Origin: Methylophilaceae bacterium UBA5127 | Lineage (GTDB): Bacteria > Pseudomonadota > Gammaproteobacteria > Burkholderiales > Methylophilaceae | Assembly: GCA_002414145.1 (NCBI GenBank) | Contig: DHYP01000059.1 | Location: 109,391-119,035 of the forward strand | Direction: 5' to 3' | Length of the DNA: 9,645 bases | Program-made: the position numbers and the translations under genes | Notes under the pieces: model-generated | Databases searched by the model: none | Seen by the model: the letters and a program-made list of their open reading frames with translations, nothing else | What the model was told of the DNA's origin: nothing | Shown here: positions 1 through 7,267 of the stretch, in pieces | How the letters are laid out: each line of letters opens with the position of its first letter | Position numbering within the stretch: the stretch's first letter is position 1

Positions 1-1973
1 GCATTTCCTGTTGTTTGAGCTACTTTGTCTATGGTCGGACGTTCAGCTTCGACACGCTTTTCTGTTGGTGCTGCAAACGTTTTTTCATGCTTAGGTTGAG
101 CAGGCTGCTCAGCTTTGGTAGGACGTTCACTTTTCTCTATACTGCTTTTCTCGTGAGTGTTTCTATCACGTTGGTTACGATTTTTGTTTCTATCACGTTG
201 ATTGCGATTACGGTCGCGGTTGTGTTGGCGTACTTGTTCGCGTGCTTCAGTTGCTGGTTTAGTTTCTGTTTGAGTTGTATTGTCTGAGGACAAGCCTAAC
301 ATTGCCTTGATGCGACCAAATAATGACGTTTTTACTTTTTCTGGTGTTTTATCCACAATAGGAGCAGAAGTTGCAGGGGTAATTCCTTTTACTAATGCCT
401 CTGGAATAAGTACTTTGTTGTCTTGATTCAGGCTACGTACATAATCTGTTTCTACAGGCAACTCAACCATTTTGTAGCTGACGCGCGATGTTTCTTCGTT
501 CACATCGTCATGCTTGATTCTGATGATGCTGTAGTTGGGTGTTTCCATATGAATATTAGGAATAAGAATCACTTCCACGCCCATGCGCTCTTCAATTTTA
601 TGAATGTCCGCACGCTTCTCATTGAGTAAGAAAGTCGCGGCTTCAACAGGCAATTGCACTTGGATAATCGCGCTGTTGTCTTTCATCGCTTCTTCTTGTG
701 TGATACGCAAGATGTGTAGTGCAGTCGATTCAATACCACGTATGTGTCCAGTGCCATTGCAACGCGGGCATGTAGCGTGATTAGTTTCGCCTAAACTTGG
801 GCGTAAGCGTTGACGCGATAGTTCTAGCAAACCAAACCGTGATATTTTGCCTGTTTGTACACGTGCACGATCATAATGTAATGCATCTCTAAGTGTATTT
901 TCGACATCACGTTGGTTACGTGGATTTTCCATATCGATAAAATCAATAACAACCAAGCCGCCTAAATCGCGTAATCGCATTTGACGTGCGACTTCTTCTG
1001 CCGCCTCTAGATTGGTGTTAAAAGCAGTTTGCTCAATATCTGAACCTTTAATTGAGCGGCCTGAGTTTACGTCAATCGATACGAGTGCTTCTGTATGATC
1101 AATAACAATCGCGCCACCTGAAGGTAGGCGCACTTCGCGCGAGAATGCTGTTTCGATTTGATGTTCAATTTGAAAGCGTGAGAACAGCGGGATTTCATCT
1201 TGATATAATTTGACACGTGCTACATTGCCTGGCATGACGTGGTTCATAAATTGCACAGCCTGCTCATGGACGTCAGCAGTGTCGATCAGGATTTCGCCAA
1301 TGTCTGCACTGAAGTAATCGCGAATTGCGCGAATCACTAAGCTACCTTCTTGGTATATCAGGAAAGCACCAGGTTGGATGTGTGAAGCCTCTTCGATAGC
1401 AGTCCAGAGTTGTGTGAGATAATTCAAATCCCATTGCAATTCTTCGGCATTACGTCCAATACCTGCGGTACGTGCAATGATACTCATACCATTGGGCACT
1501 TCTAATTGTGCCATGGTGTCACGTAACTCATTACGCTCTTCACCTTCAACACGACGTGAAACACCACCACCTCTAGGGTTGTTTGGCATTAATACTAAAT
1601 ATCGACCAGCCAGAGAAATGTAAGTTGTGAGTGCTGCACCCTTGTTACCACGTTCGTCTTTGTCTACTTGAACAATAAGCTCTTGGCCTTCTTTAATCAC
1701 ATCTTGAATGCGAACTCGGCCGTTTTCTGGTTTGTCTTGAAAATAACTGCGGGAAATTTCTTTGAAGGGGAGAAATCCATGGCGATCTGTGCCGTAATCC
1801 ACAAATGCAGCCTCGAGCGAGGGTTCAATTCGTGTGATCACACCTTTGTAGATATTGCTCTTACGCTGTTCCTTACCTGCGTGTTCAATATCTAAATCAA
1901 TGAGTTTTTGCCCATCGACAATCGCAACGCGTAGTTCTTCTGACTGCGTTGCATTAAATAACATTCTTTTCAT
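1..1973 (-). CDS. rne: Ribonuclease E, C-terminal end truncated by window edge
   Basis: Endoribonuclease that starts mRNA decay and processes rRNA and tRNA precursors, usually as the membrane-associated scaffold of the RNA degradosome. 657 codons are visible without a stop or frameshift. The N-terminus [10 protein letters not shown] is typical of RNase E. It is followed by an S1 RNA-binding domain (about residues 36-125, with NIYKG and [14 protein letters not shown]), a 5'-sensor region (ARTAGIGR; R168-T169 match E. coli R169-T170), and the DNase I-like catalytic domain with metal-binding D301 (DVNSGRS) and D344 (VVIDFIDM), equivalent to D303 and D346. The Zn-link CPRC (C402, C405) matches E. 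coli 404-407. After about residue 510 the protein becomes low-complexity, rich in Arg, Asn, Gln, Lys and Glu, as in RNase E scaffolds; this tail and the Zn-link distinguish it from RNase G. The ATG at 1973 follows an AGGAG seven bases upstream. It is divergent from rluC. The stop and any terminator lie left of the window. Confidence 0.97.
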   Translation of the reverse strand, partial: MKRMLFNATQSEELRVAIVDGQKLIDLDIEHAGKEQRKSNIYKGVITRIEPSLEAAFVDYGTDRHGFLPFKEISRSYFQDKPENGRVRIQDVIKEGQELIVQVDKDERGNKGAALTTYISLAGRYLVLMPNNPRGGGVSRRVEGEERNELRDTMAQLEVPNGMSIIARTAGIGRNAEELQWDLNYLTQLWTAIEEASHIQPGAFLIYQEGSLVIRAIRDYFSADIGEILIDTADVHEQAVQFMNHVMPGNVARVKLYQDEIPLFSRFQIEHQIETAFSREVRLPSGGAIVIDHTEALVSIDVNSGRSIKGSDIEQTAFNTNLEAAEEVARQMRLRDLGGLVVIDFIDMENPRNQRDVENTLRDALHYDRARVQTGKISRFGLLELSRQRLRPSLGETNHATCPRCNGTGHIRGIESTALHILRITQEEAMKDNSAIIQVQLPVEAATFLLNEKRADIHKIEERMGVEVILIPNIHMETPNYSIIRIKHDDVNEETSRVSYKMVELPVETDYVRSLNQDNKVLIPEALVKGITPATSAPIVDKTPEKVKTSLFGRIKAMLGLSSDNTTQTETKPATEAREQVRQHNRDRNRNQRDRNKNRNQRDRNTHEKSSIEKSERPTKAEQPAQPKHEKTFAAPTEKRVEAERPTIDKVAQTTGN
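158..206 (-). repeat. Tandem 9-residue Arg/Asn-rich repeat in the RNase E tail
   Basis: The 16-base string TGTTTCTATCACGTTG (plus strand) occurs at 158-173 and 185-200, a period of 27 bases or nine codons. It encodes RNQRDRN twice within a longer Arg/Asp/Asn stretch. Such Arg-rich tails in RNase E bind RNA and partner proteins. That role here is inferred from composition. Confidence 0.7.
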
Positions 1974-1975
1974 TT

Positions 1976-2004
1976 TTTGCTCCTAGGCGTTAATGCCTAG
2001 CAAA
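1976..2004 (-). promoter_or_regulatory. Hairpin at the rne start with the Shine-Dalgarno core in a bulge
   Basis: Read on the minus strand, UUUGC-UAGGC, loop AUUAAC, GCCUA-GGA-GCAAA forms a 10-bp stem of two 5-bp halves. The only interruption is a 3-nt bulge, GGA. That bulge is the core of the rne Shine-Dalgarno AGGAG (1980-1984), and the stem ends two bases before the ATG at 1971-1973. Ribosome access would therefore depend on opening or trapping this structure. Pairing is directly readable; a regulatory role is inferred. Confidence 0.6.
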
Positions 2005-2091
2005 CAAATAAAAAGCAATCTAGGATACTGAATCAAACTCACTAGTTAAGCTTAGGCTGTGACTAGCGGGTCATTTAACATGTATGGTTTT

Positions 2092-2119
2092 AGTCTGAAG
2101 GTCTTTTCCTGTACAGACT
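2092..2119 (-). promoter_or_regulatory. Stem-loop in the putative rne 5' leader
   Basis: Outer stem AGTCTG (2092-2097) pairs with CAGACT (2114-2119). An inner stem AGG (2099-2101) pairs with CCT (2108-2110) around a 6-nt loop, with an asymmetric internal loop between the stems. It lies about 120-145 nt upstream of the rne start codon. Stem-internal loop-stem architecture recalls the feedback-sensing hairpin of enterobacterial rne leaders. Homology is not established. Confidence 0.4.
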
Positions 2120-2132
2120 TATATAAACTACT

Positions 2133-2150
2133 ACTGGTGGATGTTCCAGT
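2133..2150 (-). promoter_or_regulatory. Second small stem-loop in the putative rne leader
   Basis: Perfect 5-bp inverted repeat ACTGG (2133-2137) and CCAGT (2146-2150) with an 8-nt loop, 13 bp from the 2092-2119 stem-loop. It is short and could occur by chance; its interest is its place in a row of hairpins. Confidence 0.3.
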
Positions 2151-2151
2151 C

Positions 2152-2182
2152 TTCAATTGCAAGTTTCTTAATTCAATTGCAA
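2152..2182. repeat. 11-bp direct repeat TTCAATTGCAA, 20-bp period
   Basis: TTCAATTGCAA occurs exactly at 2152-2162 and 2172-2182, so the copies sit about two helical turns apart on the same DNA face. Each contains the palindrome CAATTG. This could be a paired protein-binding site in the rne/rluC control region, or a repeated single-stranded element in the rne leader. No known operator is recognised. Confidence 0.5.
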
Positions 2183-2439
2183 CGAGTGAGTTTTATCTAG
2201 CTACATTTATAAATTAATACCCTTGTTTGGTATAAATTCGTTAAAATCTTATATTCAGCAATCTCTAGTCGCGCTTTAATTTTTAATTGTCTGCGTCGGC
2301 TGTTGCGCAATTTTACTTATCGCTACTTTATGGCGAGCGGTATTAACCAAGTATTTGTTGTCACTGTTTTTAACATTACGTTTCTTAACATATCCTTAAA
2401 ATGAACTGCAAAGAGTTTTTTAAGTTTAAGAACTTGCAC

Positions 2440-2467
2440 AGTATAGGCTAGAAATATCATAAAGCAA
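2440..2467 (-). promoter_or_regulatory. Candidate promoter for rne
   Basis: On the minus strand TATACT (plus 2440-2445, 5/6 match to TATAAT) lies 16 bases from TTGCTT (plus 2462-2467, 3/6 match to TTGACA). Transcription from here would give rne a leader of about 460 nt containing all the hairpins listed. The -35 is weak and the region is AT-rich, so the call is tentative. Confidence 0.28.
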
Positions 2468-2476
2468 AGCACGAAA

Positions 2477-3487
2477 ATGGTCATAGAGATAAATAACCAA
2501 GCCCTTAAGAGCTCACAAGTTTCTGAATCTGCGGCTGCCAATCTTGTCATAGATGAGTCCGCTGCTGGTCAGCGTATTGATAACTTTTTGCTAAAGGTGC
2601 TAAAAGGGGTGCCTAAGAGCCATGTTTACCGCATTTTACGTAGTGGTGAAGTGCGTGTGAATAAAAAGCGGATTGATGCAGACTTTAGGTTAAATCTGGA
2701 AGATGTTGTGAGAGTGCCACCCATCCGAGTGTCTGCGGCAGCCCAATCCGCGCCTGAGAAAGCCGTTCAATCCAAGTTTGATGACGCGGTTATTTATGAG
2801 GATGATGCCATACTGGTGATTAATAAGCCTGCTGGCTTTGCTGTACATGGCGGTAGTGGCGTGAGTAGAGGGGTCATCGAACAGTTGCGTTTAGAACGAC
2901 CGCATGCAAAATTTTTAGAATTGGTACATCGTTTGGATCGTGATACTTCAGGTGTATTGATGTTGGCCAAAAAGCGTAGCGCACTGGTGGCGCTGCATGA
3001 GGCGATTCGAAATAATCATATTGATAAGCGATATATCATGATGGTGCATGGGCATTGGCAAGAAAAAAAGAAGCATGTCATTTTAGATTTACAGAAGTAT
3101 GTTACTAATGAGGGTGAGCGACGTGTCAATGTTGTTACTGATTTAGAAAAAGATAAACATCATGAGTCACAAGTTTCGGAGACGATTTTTTATTTGAGTA
3201 AAAACATAGGTGATTTCTCTCTGTTAGAGGCTAAGTTGATTACTGGTAGGACGCATCAGTTAAGAGTGCAATTAGCACACTTGGGTTTTCCAATATTGGG
3301 GGATGATAAATACGGAAACTTTGCTTTAAATAAAAGTCTGATGAAACAGGGGCTTAAGCGCATGTTTCTGCATTCTTCAGAAACCAATATCAGACATCCG
3401 CTGACAGGGGATAAGCTAAAGTTGTCAGCACCTTTACCAGTAGAATTAACGAGTTTTATTAAGAAAGTAGAAAGTAGTATTGAGTAA
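2477..3487 (+). CDS. rluC: 23S rRNA pseudouridine synthase RluC
   Basis: RluA-family pseudouridine synthase; E. coli RluC modifies U955, U2504 and U2580 of 23S rRNA. The 336-residue protein has an N-terminal S4 RNA-binding domain (about 31-85, with GQRIDNFL, GVPKSHVYRILRSGEVRVNKKR) and then the catalytic domain with INKPAG, VHGGSG and HRLDRDTSG; the catalytic Asp is D154 in the RLD motif. TGRTHQLRVQLAHLG (257-270) is also family-typical. Agreement with E. coli RluC is strong from GQRIDNFL onward, supporting the specific assignment over RluA or RluD. An in-frame TAG at 2444 and no other start before 2477 fix the ATG, although no clear Shine-Dalgarno precedes it. It is divergent from rne, an arrangement shared with E. 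coli, and is the first gene of a four-gene operon. Confidence 0.95.
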   Translation: MVIEINNQALKSSQVSESAAANLVIDESAAGQRIDNFLLKVLKGVPKSHVYRILRSGEVRVNKKRIDADFRLNLEDVVRVPPIRVSAAAQSAPEKAVQSKFDDAVIYEDDAILVINKPAGFAVHGGSGVSRGVIEQLRLERPHAKFLELVHRLDRDTSGVLMLAKKRSALVALHEAIRNNHIDKRYIMMVHGHWQEKKKHVILDLQKYVTNEGERRVNVVTDLEKDKHHESQVSETIFYLSKNIGDFSLLEAKLITGRTHQLRVQLAHLGFPILGDDKYGNFALNKSLMKQGLKRMFLHSSETNIRHPLTGDKLKLSAPLPVELTSFIKKVESSIE

Positions 3488-3488
3488 T

Positions 3489-4148
3489 ATGCGTAATACA
3501 TTTGATTTAATTGTGTGGGATTGGGATGGTACTTTAGCTGATTCAACAGGGATGATCACCAATGCCATTGTCAAGGCAGCAGCGCAAGTGGGCCTGCCGC
3601 AACTCGATCCCGCTAAAGCGACAAGTATCATTGGGTTAGGTTTGATAGAGTCAATACAAGCCTTGTATGGAGACTTGACCACAGAACAAGCAAGAGATTT
3701 GGCAGCACATTACAATGCTAACTACTATGCTGGGGAAAGTGAGATTCCTTTGTTTAATGGTGCGTTTGAAACCATTGTCGAGTTGCATAAGCGCGGGTAT
3801 AAATTAGCGGTGGCTACAGGTAAAGGGCGTCGTGGATTAAATTTAGCATTAGAGCATTGCGGTTTAACAAAATACTTTCATGCAACGAGAACAGTCGATG
3901 AGTGCTTCTCTAAGCCTCATCCACAAATGTTGGATGAGTTAATGGATGATTTGGTGGTTATGCCAGAACGTGTACTGATGATTGGCGATACTAGCTATGA
4001 TATGCAGATGGCAAAAAATGCGGGAGTCAAATCGGCAGCAGTCAGCTATGGTGCACAAGCACGCGATAAATTATTGACATATAATCCTGATTACATTTTT
4101 GACGAATTTAATCAGTTGAAACAGTGGCTATTGAATGAAGGTGAATGA
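3489..4148 (+). CDS. HAD-IA family phosphatase, phosphoglycolate phosphatase-like (Gph-type)
   Basis: Cytosolic haloacid dehalogenase-superfamily hydrolase of 219 residues, likely acting on a small phosphorylated metabolite such as 2-phosphoglycolate; the substrate cannot be read from sequence. All four HAD motifs are present: I, DWDGT (nucleophile D11, acid/base D13); II, VATGK (T110); III, K142 in SKPHP; IV, GDTSYD (D167, D171). A helical C1-type cap fits about residues 18-90, consistent with subfamily IA. The ATG at 3489 begins one base after the rluC stop codon. A TTG at 3480 would overlap rluC by 8 bases, add three residues, and has a GAAAG seven bases upstream, so it remains possible. 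The gene overlaps the next one by 14 bases, which points to translational coupling. Pyrophosphatase activity (PpaX-like) is an alternative. Confidence 0.88.
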   Translation: MRNTFDLIVWDWDGTLADSTGMITNAIVKAAAQVGLPQLDPAKATSIIGLGLIESIQALYGDLTTEQARDLAAHYNANYYAGESEIPLFNGAFETIVELHKRGYKLAVATGKGRRGLNLALEHCGLTKYFHATRTVDECFSKPHPQMLDELMDDLVVMPERVLMIGDTSYDMQMAKNAGVKSAAVSYGAQARDKLLTYNPDYIFDEFNQLKQWLLNEGE

Positions 4149-4494
4149 GGTTATTTTTAAAAGTGTTGATTTAATTGAACGGGCGGAGGGACTACGTTTT
4201 GATGTGCCACAGCTTGGTGAGAGGGTGACGGGCTTTGTGGTGAGGTTTGATGGCAGGCCATATGCTTATTTAAATCAATGTGCTCACGTCTCGATAGAGT
4301 TAGATTGGCAGCATGGTCAGTTTTTTAATATTACAAAAGACCTTCTGATATGTTCTACACATGGGGCACAATATGAACCAAAGACTGGTGATTGCGTGTT
4401 AGGTCCATGTAAGGGTAAGCGTTTACAGGCAATTAAAGTCGCCGAAGTGAATAACGAAGTCATTATTAATTTAGAGAGTGTAGGGAAGCAATGA
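4135..4494 (+). CDS. Small Rieske [2Fe-2S] ferredoxin-like protein
   Basis: Stand-alone Rieske-type iron-sulfur protein of 119 residues. The cluster ligands are C49 and H51 (CAH) and C73 and H76 (CSTH), a CxH-21-CxxH pattern typical of Rieske proteins. They are followed by GAQYEP and GDCVLGPCKGKRL, the usual end of the Rieske fold. There is no signal peptide, membrane segment or oxygenase domain, so it is probably a soluble electron carrier or a redox/iron sensor. No oxygenase or reductase partner lies nearby; its neighbours are a HAD phosphatase and SppA. The ATG at 4135 overlaps the HAD gene by 14 bases, with GTG at 4141 as an alternative start. Its own stop overlaps the sppA start (ATGA). 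NirD-like or dioxygenase-ferredoxin names would over-interpret it; biological role unknown. Confidence 0.88.
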   Translation: MKVNEVIFKSVDLIERAEGLRFDVPQLGERVTGFVVRFDGRPYAYLNQCAHVSIELDWQHGQFFNITKDLLICSTHGAQYEPKTGDCVLGPCKGKRLQAIKVAEVNNEVIINLESVGKQ

Positions 4495-5462
4495 GTGATC
4501 GTCAGGATGTAAATTCCATGAGTAGTGGTCAGAATAATTGGGCAGAAAAAACCTTAGAAAAAATCGCACAATCAGGGTTGACTGAGCAAAAAACCGCTAG
4601 GCGATGGTCTATTTTCTTTAAATCATTAACCTTTATTTATTTGTTTATTTTACTTTTCACTTTCTTAGGCTGGATAGGTGGCGGTAAGGTGACTTCAGGA
4701 TTACACACCGCGGTGATTAATATTAATGGTGTAATCGAACCTGGTGGTGAGGTAAATGCAGATTCTGTTATTGGTAGTTTAAATGATGCTTATGAGAATA
4801 AAGGTACCAAAGGCATTATCCTTCGAATCAATAGCCCTGGAGGCAGCCCCGTTCAGGCAGGGATTATCAATGACGAGATTAAACGTCAAAGAAAGTTGCA
4901 TCCTGATATTCCTGTGTATGCGGTTGTAGAGGATATTTGTGCTTCTGGCGGTTATTACATTGCAGCAGCAGCAGATAAAATTTATGTGAATAAAGCGAGC
5001 ATTGTGGGTTCTATTGGCGTGCTAATGGATGGGTATGGCTTCACTGAAGTCATGAAGAAAGTGGGCGTAGAACGTAGGTTAATGACGGCTGGCGAGAACA
5101 AAGCCATGCTAGATCCATTTTCGCCAGTGAACCCTAAGCATCAGGTCTATGCTCAGGCAATGCTCAACGAAATTCACGAACAGTTTAAAGAGGTTGTACG
5201 TCAGGGACGTGGTGCTCGTTTAAAAGAATCCTCAGAAACATTCAGTGGCTTATTCTGGAGCGGTGACCAGAGCATTAAGATTGGTTTGGCTGATGCATTA
5301 GGAAGTGCTGATTATGTGGCCAGAGAAGTCATTAAACAAAAAGAAATGGTAGATTTCACTTATCAGGATACTGTGGTGGATCGTTTTGCAAAGCGCTTAG
5401 GTGCTAGCATGGTTAAATCTGTAGGATTAGATACTTTAACTAAGGGTGTACAGTTAAAATAA
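4491..5462 (+). CDS. sppA: Signal peptide peptidase SppA, single-domain S49 serine protease
   Basis: Inner-membrane protease of MEROPS family S49 that degrades leftover signal peptides and possibly other membrane peptides. The 323 residues comprise a polar cytoplasmic N-terminus, one membrane anchor (about 43-62, hydrophobic YLFILLFTFLGWIGG after ARRW), and a catalytic domain with INSPGGSP (113-120). The nucleophile is S152 in DICASGGYY and the general-base lysine K204 in GENKAML. The 52-residue spacing equals that of the Ser147-Lys199 dyad of Bacillus SppA. The protein is half the size of E. coli SppA (618 residues, tandem domains), so it is the short form that oligomerises to complete its active sites. 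The ATG overlaps the Rieske stop codon as ATGA. It is the last gene of the operon; the terminator follows 53 bases downstream. SohB, another S49 member, is less likely. Confidence 0.93.
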   Translation: MSDRQDVNSMSSGQNNWAEKTLEKIAQSGLTEQKTARRWSIFFKSLTFIYLFILLFTFLGWIGGGKVTSGLHTAVININGVIEPGGEVNADSVIGSLNDAYENKGTKGIILRINSPGGSPVQAGIINDEIKRQRKLHPDIPVYAVVEDICASGGYYIAAAADKIYVNKASIVGSIGVLMDGYGFTEVMKKVGVERRLMTAGENKAMLDPFSPVNPKHQVYAQAMLNEIHEQFKEVVRQGRGARLKESSETFSGLFWSGDQSIKIGLADALGSADYVAREVIKQKEMVDFTYQDTVVDRFAKRLGASMVKSVGLDTLTKGVQLK

Positions 5463-5515
5463 AACAACGCAGTCAAAAAATGTTAATTAAAACGTAGTCT
5501 TAGAACATGACTAAT

Positions 5516-5542
5516 AAAAAAGCTGGTTTAACCAGCTTTTTT
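5516..5542. terminator. Bidirectional Rho-independent terminator between sppA and pgi
   Basis: A-tract 5516-5520, AGCTGG (5521-5526), loop TTTAA, CCAGCT (5532-5537) and T-tract 5538-5542 form a symmetrical hairpin flanked by A and T runs. It reads as an intrinsic terminator on both strands. It sits 53 bases after the sppA stop and 17 bases beyond the pgi stop, so it can end both convergent transcripts. Confidence 0.9.
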
Positions 5543-5559
5543 ATTTGATTCATGTAATG

Positions 5560-7212
5560 TTACTTATGGCTTTTAGCATAGTTGATTAGGCCGTTGGTAG
5601 AGCTATCGTAGTTGCTCACGGTTTCGTCACTCATGAGTTGTGGCAGGATTTGCTGAGCAATTTGTTTTCCATACTCCACTCCCCATTGATCATAGCTGTT
5701 AATGTCCCAAATAATGCCTTGCACAAATATTTTATGCTCATATAACGCAATCAGTTTGCCTAATGTGTGAGGCGTAAGCTTGTCAAACATGATGGACGTG
5801 GTGGGGCGGTTCCCTTCAAACATTTTATGCGGTAGCAACTGCTCCAAAGCTTCGCCAGATAACCCTTGTTTTTCTAGTTCGGCACGTGCCTGATCTCTGG
5901 TTTTACCCAGCATCAATGCTTGTGTTTGCGCTAAAAAGTTGGCCATTAATATTTTATGATGCTGATCTTTGGGGCTACCAATCGCATAATGACTGTGTAT
6001 AGGCATTAAAAAGTCTGCGGGTACGATTTGCGTACCTTGGTGAATCAGTTGATAAAATGCATGTTGTCCGTTAGTCCCGGCCTCACCCCAAATAACTGGG
6101 CCTGTTTTATATTGCACGCGTGTGCCATCACGACAAATAAATTTGCCATTACTTTCCATGTCTGCTTGTTGTAGATATGCAGCAAATCGAGACATGCCTT
6201 GGTCATAAGGTAAGATGGCATGCGTGTCTACATGAAAGAAATTGTTATACCAGATGCCAATAAGCGCCATAATAACAGGCATATTCTGTTCTAATGGGGC
6301 TGTTTTAAAATGGTTATCCATGGCATAGCCGCCAGTAAGCAGGTCTTCAAAATTATCCATGCCAACATAGAGCGCGATCGATAAACCAATCGCAGACCAA
6401 AGTGAATAGCGGCCTCCTACCCAATCCCAAAATGCAAACATATTGGCTGGGTCTATGCCAAACTCTTGCACGGCCTTGCTATTGGTTGATAGAGCCACAA
6501 AATGCTTGGCGATATGTGCTTGGTCTTCGGCAAGACTCAGGAACCATGCACGTGCTGAATGTGCATTGGTCATGGTTTCTTGTGTTGTAAAAGTTTTAGA
6601 CGCAATGATAAACAGGGTTGTTTCAGCGTCACATTTTTCTAGTGCACGCGCCAGATGTGCACCATCAATGTTGGACACAAAGTGTACATTGAGTTTAGGA
6701 CTTGCATAAGGTTTAAGTGCGTCGCACACCATTACAGGTCCTAAATCTGATCCACCAATGCCAATATTAACGATATCTGTAATCGGCTTGTCTGTGTAAC
6801 CTGTCCAGCTACCATCTCTTACTTTAGTTGTAAATTCACGCATTTGCGTAAGTACGGCATTAACATCTGGCATGACATCTTTGCCGTTGACATACACTGG
6901 TGTATTGCTACGATTTCGCAATGCAGTATGTAATACAGCACGATCTTCAGTGATATTAATTTTTTCGCCAGAGAACATCCGGTCTCGCCAATTTTCAATT
7001 TTGGCTTCACGTGCAATCTGAAAAAGTAAATCTAAGGTTTCTTTGGTCAAACGATGCTTGGAATAGTCAAGCAATAGGTCATCTAGTATTAAGCTAAATT
7101 GTTCAAAGCGTTTAGGATTTTCTTTGAACATATCGCGCATATGCATGGGTTCTAATTGTTTTTGATGTTGACAGAGAGTTTGCCAGCTAGGATATTGTGT
7201 AAGTGTCGCCAT
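5560..7212 (-). CDS. pgi: Glucose-6-phosphate isomerase
   Basis: Cytosolic aldose-ketose isomerase interconverting glucose-6-phosphate and fructose-6-phosphate. It has 550 residues (E. coli 549). The sugar-phosphate site [10 protein letters not shown] (150-159), PGI signature 1 [14 protein letters not shown] (263-276) and signature 2 around [13 protein letters not shown] (504-516) are all present. Probable catalytic residues are E353 (ESNGK), H384 ([13 protein letters not shown]) and K516, matching E. coli E355, H386 and K514. It is full length, with no frameshift. The start codon lacks a good Shine-Dalgarno. The glgB stop lies 55 bases upstream with no terminator between, so the two are probably co-transcribed. 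Pgi would connect hexose phosphates to glycogen precursors and, if the host is a RuMP methylotroph, to its oxidative formaldehyde cycle. Confidence 0.97.
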   Translation of the reverse strand: MATLTQYPSWQTLCQHQKQLEPMHMRDMFKENPKRFEQFSLILDDLLLDYSKHRLTKETLDLLFQIAREAKIENWRDRMFSGEKINITEDRAVLHTALRNRSNTPVYVNGKDVMPDVNAVLTQMREFTTKVRDGSWTGYTDKPITDIVNIGIGGSDLGPVMVCDALKPYASPKLNVHFVSNIDGAHLARALEKCDAETTLFIIASKTFTTQETMTNAHSARAWFLSLAEDQAHIAKHFVALSTNSKAVQEFGIDPANMFAFWDWVGGRYSLWSAIGLSIALYVGMDNFEDLLTGGYAMDNHFKTAPLEQNMPVIMALIGIWYNNFFHVDTHAILPYDQGMSRFAAYLQQADMESNGKFICRDGTRVQYKTGPVIWGEAGTNGQHAFYQLIHQGTQIVPADFLMPIHSHYAIGSPKDQHHKILMANFLAQTQALMLGKTRDQARAELEKQGLSGEALEQLLPHKMFEGNRPTTSIMFDKLTPHTLGKLIALYEHKIFVQGIIWDINSYDQWGVEYGKQIAQQILPQLMSDETVSNYDSSTNGLINYAKSHK

Positions 7213-7267
7213 TTGTAATCTGTGTTAATTAGTCAAAAAGTAAATTTATATTTGTTTGCACGTACAT

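Larger units (their letters stand above)
1974..2476. other. 503-bp divergent intergenic region between rne and rluC (rne leader and promoters)
   Basis: No credible coding region is present on either strand, and the stretch is AT-rich. Read towards rne it contains inverted repeats at 2133-2150 (ACTGG, 8-nt loop, CCAGT), 2092-2119, 2042-2066 (CTAGT/ACTAG with inner AGC/GCT) and 1976-2004, plus an 11-bp direct repeat at 2152 and 2172. E. coli rne has a long leader (about 360 nt) whose hairpins let RNase E repress its own synthesis by cleaving its mRNA. A similar arrangement is plausible here but not shown. On the rluC side only a weak promoter-like TATCAT (2455-2460), with TTGCAC 15 bases upstream, can be seen. 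Confidence 0.6.

Noticed and set aside
15..287. Plus-strand 90-codon hydrophobic reading frame
   Set aside because: It is antisense to the RNase E tail; the Arg/Asn-rich codons of rne read as hydrophobic residues on the other strand. It has no Shine-Dalgarno or recognisable domain.
2323..2550. Minus-strand 75-codon frame with a membrane-like segment in the rne/rluC gap
   Set aside because: It starts inside rluC on the opposite strand, has no family resemblance, and its hydrophobic stretch is explained by AT-rich DNA. The 5' region is better read as promoter and leader.
6402..6709. Overlapping plus-strand frames within pgi
   Set aside because: Pgi is full length with all motifs on the minus strand; these frames are antisense shadows without known domains.
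7213..7267. Possible separate pgi promoter (CTGACA with TATAAA) between glgB and pgi
   Set aside because: The spacing is about 20 bases, too long for a standard sigma-70 promoter, and the stretch is AT-rich enough for chance matches.
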